This document shows positions 1 through 33,860 of a DNA stretch of 64,000 nucleotides, one piece after another. The translations under genes and the position numbers were made by a program. The notes beneath the pieces are model-generated. The model was not told where the DNA came from, did no database searches, and was given only the letters and a program-made list of their open reading frames with translations. Positions within the stretch are counted from its first letter, which is position 1. Every line of letters starts with the position of its first letter. Origin of the DNA: Chaunax sp. Z400 (lineage: Eukaryota; Chordata; Actinopteri; Lophiiformes; Chaunacidae); assembly GCA_037577475.1 (NCBI GenBank), contig CM075188.1, positions 3,289,001-3,353,000 of the forward strand, read 5' to 3'.

Positions 1-1560
1 TAAAAATTTCATCTAGTAATTAATGTGTGCAAGGGTTAGTGTTAGCAAACACATTTTTATTAATCGCAATCAATCTTCAGATTGATTGCGATTATACTCT
101 GTAGTCTGTAGGAATGTCACTGTTGGATGAAACATATCTACAGACATTTATTTTTGTAGAGTTTAGTGTTTTGTGCTGTTTTAGTGCATTTTGGATTTTG
201 TTGGGATACTCATACTCGTCAGGTGGAGCAAATTCCGATCTGTTGTAGCTTTCAGGATTGGGTGTGGCAAAATGTCCTGAAATTGCCCCCACAAAATTTA
301 AAAGAAAGCTCCAGCCATACGTTTTGCCTTGAAGTTTGAAATTTGATGCTCTTGTGTATAATATCAAGATCTGCAAAACACCCTCTTGGTGCCATGACCT
401 ACTGTAAAACTAACAGGAATTCAGCCTTTTCAAAATTGGTGTTTGTTTTAATATTATATATTACTTTTATAAATTGATATTATGTTAATGTTTTTTCTTA
501 AATGCAATCTGAATACTTTAAAATTGACTACAAGGATATGAAATTCTTTATTTCGTCACAATGCGTTTTAGGCTCTAAATGGTAAATGGACTGTATTTGC
601 TTATTGCGCCTTTCTAGTCCGACTGATCACTCAAAGTGCTTTGCAACACAAGTCAGCATTCACCCTTTCACACAGACATTCATGCAAGGCACCACCTGCT
701 CATCATGAGCAATAACCATTCACACAATCTCTCACGAACCAATGCAACAGAAACTGGGAGCAATTTGGTTCAGTGTTATTCAGTGTATTTCCCAAGGAGG
801 CTTTGACATTTTAACTGCAGGGGCCAGGGATCAAAACACTGACCTTTCATTAAGTGGACTCTACCTCTTGAGTCACAGACAGCTGTTGGCTGGTATAGGA
901 ATCAGGGTTTGGTGGGCACCAAACAACAGGATCAGGAACATTTTAATGTCACACCATAAATACAAAAGTTGTTGTAACTCAAATATACCTTGTTCAGTAT
1001 GTCCAAAATTTCACATTTGTGTTGGTTCCTGGCCTTGAATGCATCTAGTTACAATTACAAGTTACCATTACAAGTCATTGTCAGTTCACCACCTAGTGGC
1101 AACAGGAGTAAGCCTTGGTTGACAATCATCTGATTTACATGACTGGATTTACAGAACATTATGTGTAACTAGTGGGTGAACTCTAGTGCCACAAGTGGAC
1201 ACAGGACCTAACATTTCATATGGTGAGCAAAACACATGACAAATCAGAGCCCTGTCAACTGGACGGTTGTCAGAGGTCATTTAAAATAAAGAAAATTAAG
1301 TAAAATTGTTTCAACTTCTGGGAAGTATGAGTGTGCTCAGTATACATATATTTTTCATTGCAAGTGAGTGATCTAATGTTTGCTTGAGAGGAAAGCTACT
1401 TCACATTCAAGCTAGAATATCTGAATTACTCAAGATAAAAGTGTCAACCCCAAGAATGAATGAATGTTGTCAAAGAATTGTTTGGTACAGCATTTACCAC
1501 CATGTTACACACTGAGATTAAAAGTCTGATCTGTATTCCTACCAGTGTTCATGCCGTCAG
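1..1560. other. kdm4a intron with SINE-like repeat
   Basis: This is the 3' part of an intron whose upstream exon is outside the window. The acceptor is the cag just before 1561. It holds one SINE-type repeat near 579-890, listed separately. I see no exon, RNA gene or further repeat I can name in the rest; it is AT-rich teleost intron sequence. Confidence 0.6.
579..890 (-). repeat. tRNA-derived SINE-like repeat, degraded
   Basis: It begins with aaatggtaaatggactgta and runs through the conserved gcgcctttctagtccgactg, cattcaccc and caccacctgctcatcatgag blocks. It ends in a degraded tRNA-like head read on the minus strand. It is clearly the same family as the better copy at 4500-4808. This family is very common in teleosts. 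Assignment rests on sequence shared between the copies in this window and my memory of the family. Confidence 0.6.
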
Positions 1561-23514
<21,954 letters not shown>

Positions 23515-24689
23515 ACCTCACTTCCTGTTGGCTCCCTCACACACACCACCAGCACTGACGGACTGAACTGCGCTCTGCTGTACCTTAACTTAGCAGCTAG
23601 CCACTGATTTCCAGATGATTTCCTTCAGGACCCACTTTGGACTGTAATATGTTTTTCATATTTCAACACACAGTGCAGGCTGACATCCACCCATGGCAGT
23701 ACATGACAATAAGAAGCAAAATGAAAGTGGCATTTGTTGTAGCATTGTTATAGTAAGGCACCTTATAAAAAAGACATGGTTGGAGTTCAATTTTAAACCA
23801 GTGATGTTAAATCAATAGTTTTTTTATCAAACATACCATGAACTGCTTGAGTGTTTGATTTTAAAGGAAATGCTGCCGTTTGTACCGCCGATAAAAAGCC
23901 TGACAGTATCAAAGGTAACAGTTTTGGTTCAAATTACAGCCTCATATGCAGAATTTACAAATGATTCATTTGTAGCCTCAAATGGCTGAATTGTTGTTGT
24001 TTTTTAATTAATGGCATTATTGCATTATTCTTTTAGTTCCTGTTCTCTCCACCTACCAAATTTAAGTTAATATTTTTGTTTGTGTCTCCACCCTGTTAAG
24101 TTGAGTGTTATTTACTCAATTTTGTCCTGTAAGTATCTAATATGTTTAGGGTCACATCTCATGAATATTTTCACTATCAATTAATCTGCCAGGAATTATT
24201 CTCAAGCAATTGTTTTGTCTGCACAATATCAGAAAATAGTGAAAAATGTTCATTACAATTTCCCTGAGTTACAATTGATTTTGTATCCTTCACGCTCTGA
24301 GGAGGCAAAAGACGTAGCAGTTCTGCTATGATAGTTTGTGTGAAAACAGCTGTATTTACTAATATATATACTAATATATATGATACTTTAAAAAAAAAAA
24401 TTCATTCACTTAACTTCTTTCAACACATTTATATCGGTGATTTACATAATCAGAGAATGCCATTCCAATTAAAAACGAGGGATTATCAGTTGAGCACAAA
24501 GGCCAAACAATTCTACACATCTGTCAACCTTACCTTCCCCATGCCCCACCCCTTCACAAAGTCCCATGGGAATTGGTTCTGTAGTTTTTGTGCAAATAAC
24601 CCCCTCTCGCTGTGTAAAAACAAACCTGTGCTATTGTCTTGCTGTGTACTTCAGGATAATGATGAAAAAGCATGTGTGTAAAAAAAAAA

Positions 24690-24880
24690 AAAAGTAAAGA
24701 AAAAAAAATCCTGGATCTGGATCTACACCAAAATCGATTTGCCTCTGGCCCCCCAGTCCAACTACACAAAATCTCATGAATTTTGGTAAATAACGTTTTT
24801 CAGTAGTCCTATTGAGAAACCAACCAACCAACAGTCCAGGGTGAAAACAGGGTCCTTGGTGGAGCTAATTACCAGACACA
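24690..24880 (+). repeat. Dispersed repeat (aaccaaccaacc / ttggtggagctaa)
   Basis: It starts after an A-rich run with atcctggatctggatctaca and ccaaaatcgattt, passes caaaatctcatgaattttgg and gaaaccaaccaaccaacagt, and ends ccttggtggagctaatt. It is related to the repeat at 10375-10520. Confidence 0.55.
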
Positions 24881-25354
24881 AGCCCTATCTGAACATGAGT
24901 TCAAAAAATGTCGGCATTTAACCCAAAATGTGCTGAATGGGTCATTTAGCAGCTTTAGGATAGACGTTTCACTGACCTCTTCGTTCTTTCACTCCATTTA
25001 CTTGCTGAATCTCATTGGCTTTACAAACCACTAACAGTTTTATTGCACACATCATTGAAACAATCTTTTATCCTAACTTGAGTTTATAAGTATCTATTGA
25101 TATGGCAGAAATCAAATTGCAATGGTATCCTTTAATTATAGGAATCATTCACCCAAAAAGTTTGTATTGGTTAGCTACTTCTGATAGTCTGGAATGTTGT
25201 ACAGAATGTTTGTACTTGTGACTGGTGGCCATTTTTTAAAACAAGGAAGTTACAGGAAGAATATGTTTAACAGCAAACTCACTTTTGATAAAATCTGACA
25301 AAGGTGGCATATAGCGTTACCCTTGTTTGTCCATACATCTATTAGAACTTAGCA

Positions 25355-26030
25355 AGATATGATCTATCCACAGCTTCTCAAAAACTGCTGGACAGAATTC
25401 AGTTCATTTTCCCACATATTTTGCCAGGGCCTTATGGGTTTGCATCTCATAAACACTTTCAATTTGCTTATTGTTATATTTTTTATGGCACATTTGAATT
25501 TGGTAATTTTTATGTCGTCTAGCTCACATTCAGGAGGTATGATCTATCCACAGATCTTCAAATATTGCTGGACAGAATACAGTGAATTTTCACACAATCT
25601 TTGTAGAGGCCCTTAAGGTGTGCATCCCATTATTGGTTTCTTCAGTTTGCTTATTTTAACACTTGTAGGCAAATTTCAGGTCTGCTGTTTTTCAGTGTGT
25701 ATGGTCTACCCACGTCTCACAACGCACACAACAGAATTCAATGAAATGTCACACATGCTTTGTATTGGCCTTTGTATTGGCCTTACATGTGTGGTTTCTT
25801 TCATTTTACATTTTTAAGCATGTTTGAAGTTAGGCGATTTTCATGTAATTTTGCCTATGTTCAGCGGGTATGGTCCATCCACATGTCATCAGAAAGCACT
25901 GGACAAAATTCAATGATATTTCACAAATGCCTTGTAGGAACCATAAAGGTGTGCAGTTGATAATAATATTTTGTTTTGGTTTTTCAGTTTGCTTATTTTT
26001 ACATTTTCAGGGATATTTAAATATTGCATC
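25355..26030. repeat. Diverged tandem repeat, four units of about 170 bp
   Basis: Unit starts are near 25360, 25538, 25700 and 25868, each opening tatgatctatccaca or tatggtctacccac, followed by tggacagaattcagt-like sequence, then cacacatgctttg, a ggtgtgcat block and ttcagtttgcttatttt. Units differ by many substitutions and small indels, so the array is old. Confidence 0.7.
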
Positions 26031-27959
26031 TAAAATTAACAAAAGATATATTTTAATTAAGGCAGTATCTTTTTTTTCTGATCACAGGGAAGTAAAACAA
26101 GATTACAAATCTGACCAGATTTCCATTGACAGCTTTTTGGCACCAAATAGGTATTTTCTGTCATTTGAGATGGAAATCAATACTTGAGTCTAAAAAAGTA
26201 ATTATTATTTTTAATTTTTTTTTTACAAACATTTGGGTAATTGTAAGAAACATGGTTTAGCATGGCATTCATTCATGACTTCAGAAATTGCAGTAAGTAC
26301 TATTTTCTAATTGGAAATAATCCTATTTTATGATCTTAATAGGATCCTCTGACGAGCGTTTCTCTTGGCTTGAGTTGACAGTCTTCACTAATATTTGATA
26401 TTTAAAGTGTGACCAAGATATGTATTGAGCAGACACTGATGTTTTGTCGTAAAAAAAATAGATTTCACATTGTGGACAACAGTGAAAAACTGCAATATGT
26501 CAAGAAACCACTTATGCTTGCAGGTTGAAACTTCCCCCCCCCAGAATTCCATATTGCATGATCTAACAAATGTTACCAAGTAACAATACATTGATGAAAC
26601 AGTTAATTAAGATGCATCCTTTTTCAGTATTAACAGCATTCCTTTACTTTGATGTTGCAGATCTGAATATAGCTTTTTATTTATTAAAGTGATTTGAGAA
26701 ATTTACTTTTGCATTACAGACAAGAGTCATCAGTAGTAAAGTGGAGGTTGATGATCCATGTTTTTTTAATGCTCTTTAATCTTTTGGGTTGTTTTTTCTC
26801 CAGTATACAGATGAAACGTCATTCATATTTTAAACATATCTAATTGATTCCTAAGTTTTATACTTAATCACCATGTGCTGCCACTGCTAGTTGCCATTGT
26901 TTAAAATCAGTTTTAGAATGTTAATTGTACATTTATAAAGTATCTCATGGATTGTGTGCCCCTCCTTTTTCGCCAGCTCAATGGTCACAATTCACTTGTC
27001 GCTGGAAAAAGGTTGCACTCAGATATCTCTTGCCTGAACTTTTCTTGTTGTGGTGAGAGACTTCAGACAGAGGCATGGGAGTTTTGTAGTTGGTAGTTGC
27101 CAATTCAGAGACTTTATTAATAGAGTTGTACAGAGGGTGGATTTTCTATTCTATTTTTGTTTTGTAAAACATGTTCTACATGTATTTTCACAGGAACCTG
27201 TGAAGTGTAAACATCATGTAATCTATTTTTGAATGTTGCCTGTTGATCCAGGAGATGAGCTGTCTGTTCTTGTGACTATCTGATGAGAGACTACAGAACT
27301 TCCAGATTATCTTTCAAGCAATCTGTAAAATTCATTTGTTTGCTTCAGTAAAGAAATTTGCTTCAGCACTACTTGTCTGTATTAATTCCAAGGGCACAGC
27401 TCTCATTACAACTTAGGGTGAACAGTGTTCAGGGAAATTCATCCCAGGACTTGGATGTGCATGTATTACCAGCTTAGAGAGGTAGGAAACAGATGCGTCT
27501 TATGTCTTACATTATGCTGTTTACAGCCTTCTATATTAGAAGATATGTCTTTTTTTTAAATTTTATTTTCTTACAATTATGTGAAATATTACCATTAAAA
27601 TACCATTGACTGCCAGTAGTATTTAGAGTGGACATACTGTTAAACCAAACTCAATTTTTATGGTAATTTATACCATCACTAAAACTTTGGATCTACAGGC
27701 TCAATTGGCACACATTTCATTGACACAGTACATCATTAATTCACAGTTTACCATTTCCATCCTCTGTCGATGACCTAATGCCACAGATGTCATCTTATAT
27801 TGTCCCTCTTTATTGAGAAGGTCAGGAGAGATGCCAAGTCTATCATGCATTTACTTTTGATCATTTTGAGGCCAGGCTCTCCTGTAGTGCACTCAGCATG
27901 ATCTAAGAAATATGTTCATCATATACTGTAGGTGGGTGTGTGGCCAAAGTACACACATG

Positions 27960-28100
27960 CTTTACTCAACTAGTAGTACAGTTACTAGAGTAAAACAGAC
28001 TCTAAGTAAACGTAGAAGTATTGATTCAACTTCTTTACTCAAGTAAAAGTGAAAAAAGCTCTGAAATGTAGTCAAAGTATAAAAGTAAAAACTAGCCCTT
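27960..28100. repeat. tactcaagtaaaagt-type teleost repeat
   Basis: Phrases gattcaacttctttactcaa, gtaaaagtgaaaaaagctct and gaaatgtagtcaaagtataa mark a very common fish repeat. It stops where the gypsy LTR begins at about 28101. Confidence 0.55.
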
Positions 28101-29878
28101 TTGTGGCAATGCGAGGGGTGGATCAGGTTGATACCTAGTATTAGGTGTTATTCTGGAACAAAAACCCACCGGAATGAGCCCAACAACACCACCTTGGGAA
28201 TTCGACCCAAGGGATTAATAAAGAAAGAAATTTAATTCAACCAATAACCGTAAGGCACACAGGGTCATTATACTAGAGGCAGGAGACGTGGTTCCACTTA
28301 AAACAATCAGTTTTTATTATAATTGCAGTAATGATAAAAATATTATTTGGAAACAGACAACCGAAATAAACACTTTTCTGCCAGGTAAACAAAAGGGAAA
28401 GGAAATGTCTGCCCAGTGCTGAGGCTTACCAGCGGGGCGATGGGTCAATGGGGCGAGAGGGATCCCCAGGAAGATCACCCCGATCACACGTGAATAAAAC
28501 CCACGCACACATACTGTACACACAATGGTGACCAGGGGGATACACAGCACACAGAGCGGGGGAAACCACCACCTGGGACTCCAGCACCACCACCTTCGGC
28601 TCTCAGCGACTGCAGAGACAGGGAGAAACAGTATTGGGGGGGTTACACTCAAACAAGAAGAAATTAACCCAGGTCAAACACAAAAATAACAGTATATAGC
28701 AGGCAGCTACCTAAATGTAACTTCTGAAAAACAACTAATAATGTAGCTGCCAAAATAAATTTAACTACAGGTTAACCAACACTAACTCAAGGTAAATGAA
28801 ATTCACTTAAATTAACACGTTATGAAATAATTAAGTAAACGGAAGATACAGAACACAAAGAATGCAAAAAAAAAAGAAATCACTCTGAACACAAAGCAAT
28901 CAGATCAACTTAACAACAATAAGACAAAATATCCAAAACTCCATATATAATAACCAAACAGACCCCAAACCAAAGAATGTAAATCAAACTACGATTTAAC
29001 CCAGAAAATCCAACTAAACAGTAACCAGAAAACAAATAATGTTGGACACCCACTTAGGGTGGTCCAAATACAAAACGGAAAAACATAAAAGAAAAAAATG
29101 AAAGGGAAACCTAAATACACACACATACCTGAACACAAAGCAATCAGATCAACTTAACAACAATAAGACAAAATATCCAAAACTCCATATATAATAACCA
29201 AACAGACCCCAAACCAAAGAATGTAAATCAAACTACGATTTAACCCAGAAAATCCAACTAAACAGTAACCAGAAAACAAATAATGTTGGACACCCACTTA
29301 GGGTGGTCCAAATACAAAACGGAAAAACATAAAAGAAAAAAATGAAAGGGAAACCTAAATAATTAAGTGGACCCCACCATTCCCTCAGTCCACAATTAGG
29401 AGCGGCCACAGCTCCCAGTGAAGCGGTTCTGCTGCACATAGGAAAAGAAACAATATTAGCCTAAGGTGCAGTGAGCTAGATTGAGTACGGCTAACCATTA
29501 AGCTCACATACCGTTCAGGCAGCATCTGCACACACAGGCTGGGACCGGCCGCAGTACATTGGAGATTCACGCCTTTAAACGAGGGGACCACCAGACAACA
29601 GCCTACAACATGCGAGGGTTACTTTAACAATTGATTTATTAAATTCGAGCATGCATATACAATGCAGCTACCGCTGCTTACCTGTATCGGTGGGAAGACA
29701 CCGGACATGAACGCGGCAACCCGGAAGTACGGGAGGGGGCTGCGTACCAAAGAGCAAGAGGGAGCCGAGATTGGAACCTACCTCCCTTTATAAGGTAGCA
29801 CAGTAGGGTGATAGGCTAACAGTCCACGATGGAAGTCACCCTTGCGCCACACAGGGAGGAGGTGCCTTATCCTGCTAC
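28101..29878 (-). repeat. 3' LTR of the gypsy element
   Basis: On the minus strand the LTR starts TGTAGCAGGATAAGGCACCT right after a purine-rich tract (plus-strand cccccccttcttgc, 29884-29897). A TATA-like CCTTATAAAGG lies at about 29791-29803, a possible donor ACAGGTAAGC near 29680, and AATAAA near 29632. The far end is taken as tgtggcaatg at 28101, giving about 1.78 kb. A 244-bp internal tandem duplication is included. Without the second LTR the outer boundary is an estimate. Confidence 0.6.
28885..29362. repeat. 244-bp tandem duplication inside the LTR
   Basis: The segment starting ctgaacacaaagcaatcaga at 28885 recurs at 29129 with no difference that I can see over about 233 bp (through aaagggaaacctaaata). 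The near identity shows a recent event. Confidence 0.9.
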
Positions 29879-29940
29879 AGTCTACCCCCCCTTCTTGCAT
29901 CGTCTATGGACTAACAAGACAAAACACAACATGAGCAAAA

Positions 29941-30669
29941 TTAGTTCCAAGGTCTAAAGATAGCAGCAACTGCATTAAACACCGGACCGGGTAGGTGCAC
30001 AGCCCCAGGTGCAACTCCTCCAACAGGTCTTGGGAGGTGGTGGACATTTGAGTGTTGACCCACAGTCGACCATGTCGTCTGTCGTACTGCCGCTTCATCG
30101 TTGCCAGGGTGAGCGGCTGGTACGACAGCCGAAGGAACAGATGGTAAGCCTGTCGCCGCAGTGGGAGCCACAGAAGGACCTGGCACGACAGGAACTGGGT
30201 CAGGCTGGAGGAGCAACACCCGAGGGGTGACTTGGGTCACAGCTGTAGTCTCACCAGGGGACACCTGTGGGGTCTCCTGGCCCACCATCAGGTCACCATC
30301 CCCGGACAGCTCATCCTCGGACTGTGGGTGGGCTGTTGGAGGTGAGAGGGAGGCAGTAGCACAACCCGGAGAATCAATACCAATCGCAGCCTTCAGCAGC
30401 GTACGATGGACTTGCCTGGCCCTGGTCTGATCCTCGACAGGTGCAATGCTGTATACTGACCCTCCCTCTCTCTGCACCTTAAGGACTCGATGTAACACTG
30501 GGCCCCACCGGTCTTGGATCTTATTTCGCCCTCGGACACTGAAGTCCCGCAGCCACACCAGCTGACCTTCCCCCAGTGGTGCCCCTCTAACATGCGGATC
30601 AAAGTTTTTCTTTCGGCGACCTGCCGCGACCCTCAACCTTTCCCGGGCTCCTTCAAAGGCTATCTGCAA
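29941..30669 (-). pseudogene. gypsy pol C-terminal tail after integrase
   Basis: A 242-residue open frame. Its start has RKKNFDPHVRGAPLGEGQLV and then KIQDRWGPVLHRVLKV, the GPY/F-type module that follows the gypsy integrase core. After about residue 85 it becomes Pro-, Val- and Ser-rich without a recognisable fold. There is no chromodomain that I can identify. It ends just before the polypurine tract. Confidence 0.65.
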
Positions 30670-30699
30670 CCAGGTTTGGTGTTCCGAGATCCACTCAGC

Positions 30700-31455
30700 C
30701 TAGGTTCTTGCCCGAACATCAGGAAGAAAGGGGACTCGCCAGTTGCCTGATGGGGGGGTGGTGTTATACAAGTACAGGACCTGCGGCAAGCATGAATGCC
30801 AGTCTCGCTTCCGAGACACTGGCAGGGTGCGCAGCAGGTTGTGGCGAGTCCGATTGAAGCACTCACACTGACCATTCCCAGCCGGATGGTATGGGGTGGT
30901 CTGAGACTTTTTAATACCATAAAGGCCACAGAGCTGCTGGACCAAAGAGCTCTCAAAATTCCTTCCCTGGTCTGAGTGTATACAACCAGGAACACCAAAC
31001 TTGGAAAACCAGTCTGTGACCAGTACTTGAGCCACAGTGGAGGCTTGCTGGTCATGAGTGGGAATGGCCAGCGTGTACTTACTGAAGATGTCAGTCATGA
31101 CGAGGACATTTTCCAACCCATTACGGGTGGGCTCCAGAATGGTGTAATCTATGGCCAAAATCTCGTTAGGCCAAGAAGCGAGCAAATGGCCCATGAAGCT
31201 CTGGGCAGAAGGTTGGGTGTCCTCGGCCAGTTGGCACCTCTGACAAGCCTGACACCATTGTGCCACCTCTGAGGACATGCCTGGCCAGTAGCACCGCTGC
31301 AGTAGTAGTTCCAAGGTCCTCTCCACACCTTGATGGCCGTGCCCCTGATGAACCTCAGTCAGCACCTCTTCCTTCAAGGCAGCAGGCAAAAGCACTTGGA
31401 ACACTGACTCAACGCCATCGGACGGAATGGAAGACCTGGCGATACAGGACCCCAA
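30700..31455 (-). pseudogene. gypsy integrase domain
   Basis: A 251-residue open frame with a zinc-binding H2C2 start (HQGHGHQGVERTLELL then CQACQRCQ), the catalytic core AIDYTILEPTRNG, HSDQGRNFESSLV with the second Asp, and YHPAGNGQCECFNRT with the Glu-containing region. Note that the third acidic residue position reads CECFNR where gypsy usually has ERFNR. The frame is separated from the tail ORF by a shift near 30690. Confidence 0.8.
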
Positions 31456-31481
31456 GCTTTCTCAACCAAACGGTCCCACTG

Positions 31482-32773
31482 TCAGAGCAATGCCAATGTG
31501 GGCGGAGACAGCCCCTTTCGCTCCTCATGGTTGGGACGACGCTTCTGCCCCCAAAACACCATGACCTCCCGTATAACCGGGTCAGACTGCTGTAATGCAC
31601 CAATGTCAGCAGGTGTGTGGCAAGGCAGAGCTATGACAGTAGCTTGTGTTGCCTCGGTCCAATCTACCTGCAGGGCTTGCTGCAAAGGCTTGGGCAAGGA
31701 GGTGCAAGGGATCATGGCTTCCAGTTCCTGTGCCCCAGATGGATGCTGACGGGACAGGGCATCTGCATTTTTGTTACTTCTCCCCGAACGATATCTTATG
31801 TCAAAGTCAAAGGAGGCAAGTTGAGTTGCCCACCGTTGTTCAGTGGCGCCCAGCTTAGCAGATGACAAGTGACTAAGTGGATTGTTGTCTGTGTAGACAA
31901 CACACTTGTTGCCAAGCAGATACTCCCTGAACATCTCCGTCATGGCCCATTTAAGTGCCAGAAACTCCAACTTCATTGAACTGTAGTTTAACATATTACG
32001 CTCCGGGGGCCTCAGACCCCTGCTAGCATAAGCTATTGGCCTCCCCTGCCTTCCTGTTCCTGAGACAACACAGCCCCTAAGCCACCGTAGCTAACGTCCA
32101 CCTCCAGGATGAAAGGCAAGGAGAAGTCGGCATAGGCTAGCACGGGTGCAGTGGTGAGCCTGCATTTTAGTGCCTCAAAGCTCCTGTGACACTCCGCCGT
32201 CCAGCTCCCAAGGACAGCCTGTCCTGTCCTCTTCTTTGACCTGGCAACCAGCTTGGCAAAGCCTTCCACAAAACGCCGGTAATAACTGGCGAAACCAAGG
32301 AACGACCGCAGCTCTGAGATGGTCGTAGGGGGCTGCCAATTGGCTACCACCTCTATCTTGCTCGGGTCAGTGGAGACCCCCTGGGCCAAGATGACATGGC
32401 CCAAGTAGCGCACCTCCCGCTTAAAGAAGGCACATTTGGCAAGCTTTGCCTTCAGACCTTCCTGCTGCAGCCGCTCCAGCACCACCTCTAACCTTTCCAG
32501 ATGTTACTTGACTGTGGAGGAGAAGACCACAATGTCGTCAAGATAGAGGAGTACAGACTGACACTGTTGTTCCCCAAATATCGGCTGCATCAGTCTTTGG
32601 AAGGTGCTGGGGGCATTGCAGAGGCCAAAGGGCCGTATGCCCTTCAGTATGTTCCACTGAAAGAGCCCAAATGGTGTGCAAAATGCAGTCTTAGGCCGAT
32701 CTGCGTCATTGAGTGGAATCTGGTGATACCCACTGGCTAAGTCCAAGGTGAAAAACCAGCGAGCTCCTGTCAA
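31482..32773 (-). pseudogene. gypsy reverse transcriptase palm and RNase H
   Basis: Three open frames: 32773-32504 (ARWFFTLDLASGYHQIPL and VLLYLDDIVVFS with the catalytic Asp pair), 32485-32033 (KCAFFKREVRYLGHVI, LRSFLGFASYYRRFVEGFAK and the start of RNase H), and 31994-31482 (YSSMKLEFLALKWAMTE, VVYTDNNPLSHL, RSNKNADALSRQ). The breaks between them are a stop and frameshifts. Confidence 0.85.
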
Positions 32774-32836
32774 TGCATCCAGGGATTCCTCAATCCAAGG
32801 GAAAGGAAAAGCATCCTTGCGTGTTTTGTGGTTAAG

Positions 32837-33819
32837 CTAGCGGTAGTCTACGCACATGCGCAGACTGCCATCCTTCTTCCTCACAAGTACGATGGGGGAG
32901 GCATAGGGGCTGGTACTCTCTCTGATTACCCGTGCTTCGAGCTGTTGGTTGATGTGCTCTTTCACCACCTCATATTCTGACGGCGGGATACGACGGTAGC
33001 GTTGTCTCACCGGAACGTCATCTACAAGGGGGATTTCGTGGGCAATCAGAGGGGTGCAGCCCAAGTCTCCATCATGATTAGAAAAGACAGGGTTATACTT
33101 GCGAAGGAGGGCTCTCACCCTATTCTGCTCCTCACCGGACAGTGGCGACAGATCCACTGCCTCCAACGGATCTGGTAGAGCACAAGAAATGGATTGGGAT
33201 GCCACAGTCGCCCCGTCAGCTGGTATTTCAGTGACTCCTGCTGGCAAGCTGACCACATGTACCTTATCCAGGGTGCCTACAACAGTCCGGGGGTAGAGTA
33301 CCACCTCGATGAAACCCACATTCACAATTGGTACATAGGCAATGCCCCTTACCACACAAACCAACGCAGGAGAAGCAAGCAGTCCAGCAGGCAAGCCAGA
33401 GTCCAAAGGCTCGAATCGCACTGTAGCACTCGAATACTGCTCAGAACAGGTTGCAGTGACAATCTTTGTCACACCACCAGGGATACGACAAGCCTGCTTA
33501 CCTCTAACGTTTACCTTACATGATACTCCCCGAGTAGCCTTGAGACTGGCCTGATGGCACTTTTGCAAAGCGGAACCTGGAGCCTCAGATACTGAGGGCA
33601 GACCAAAAAGGGCAAGCCATGCCGCCCAAACAGCTCTTGATAACACTTGCGAATGACGTCCATCCCCAAAACACCAGGGACTCGTGAAGACACACCACCC
33701 GGGGGGTCTTTAACCACCCACACTCCACATCGTGGTATCGACTTACCACAAAGCCCAACATTCAGCTCCAAATAGCCAATGTAGGGGATAGCCAACCCAC
33801 TGGCTGCGCTAAGCTGCAA
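32837..33819 (-). pseudogene. gypsy protease remnant and RT N-terminus
   Basis: Two overlapping frames, 33819-33511 and 33646-32837. The first looks like the C-terminal half of a retropepsin-like domain (IPYIGYLELNV, GVLGMDVIRKCY), but the DTG active-site block would lie beyond the truncation. The second leads into RT with ARVIRESTSPYASPIVLVRK and KDGSLRMCVDYR. Confidence 0.75.
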
Positions 33820-33860
33820 CCAGTGATCTGCTGCGTGATAGTACCGCTGTAGTCCGTAAA

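Larger units (their letters stand above)
23515..28100. other. kdm4a 3' UTR and intergenic flank
   Basis: The kdm4a 3' UTR starts at 23515. I could not place its end: no aataaa with a clear downstream element was found nearby, and attaaa at 26683-26688 is only a candidate. The stretch is AT-rich. It holds a dispersed repeat at 24690-24880, a four-unit diverged tandem repeat at 25355-26030, and a repeat of the tactcaagtaaaagt type at about 27960-28100. No gene was recognised. Confidence 0.5.
28101..33860 (-). mobile_element. Ty3/gypsy LTR retrotransposon, 5'-truncated
   Basis: The element runs on the minus strand from about 33860 down to the 3' LTR ending near 28101. Order 5' to 3': aspartic-protease-like remnant, reverse transcriptase, RNase H, integrase, C-terminal tail, polypurine tract, LTR. 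This order (RT-RH-IN) defines Ty3/gypsy. Gag, primer-binding site and 5' LTR are missing; the sequence beyond 33860 does not resemble the 3' LTR. Several frameshifts separate the pol blocks, so no full protein can be made. Confidence 0.85.

Noticed and set aside
742..1038. 98-codon frame as a small gene
   Set aside because: It mostly overlaps the SINE at 579-890 and has no family similarity.
26683..26688. Definite kdm4a polyadenylation site
   Set aside because: attaaa alone in an AT-rich 3 kb stretch has little weight; kept only as a candidate.
30009..31749. Several plus-strand frames of 70-111 codons
   Set aside because: They are antisense shadows of the minus-strand gypsy pol frames.
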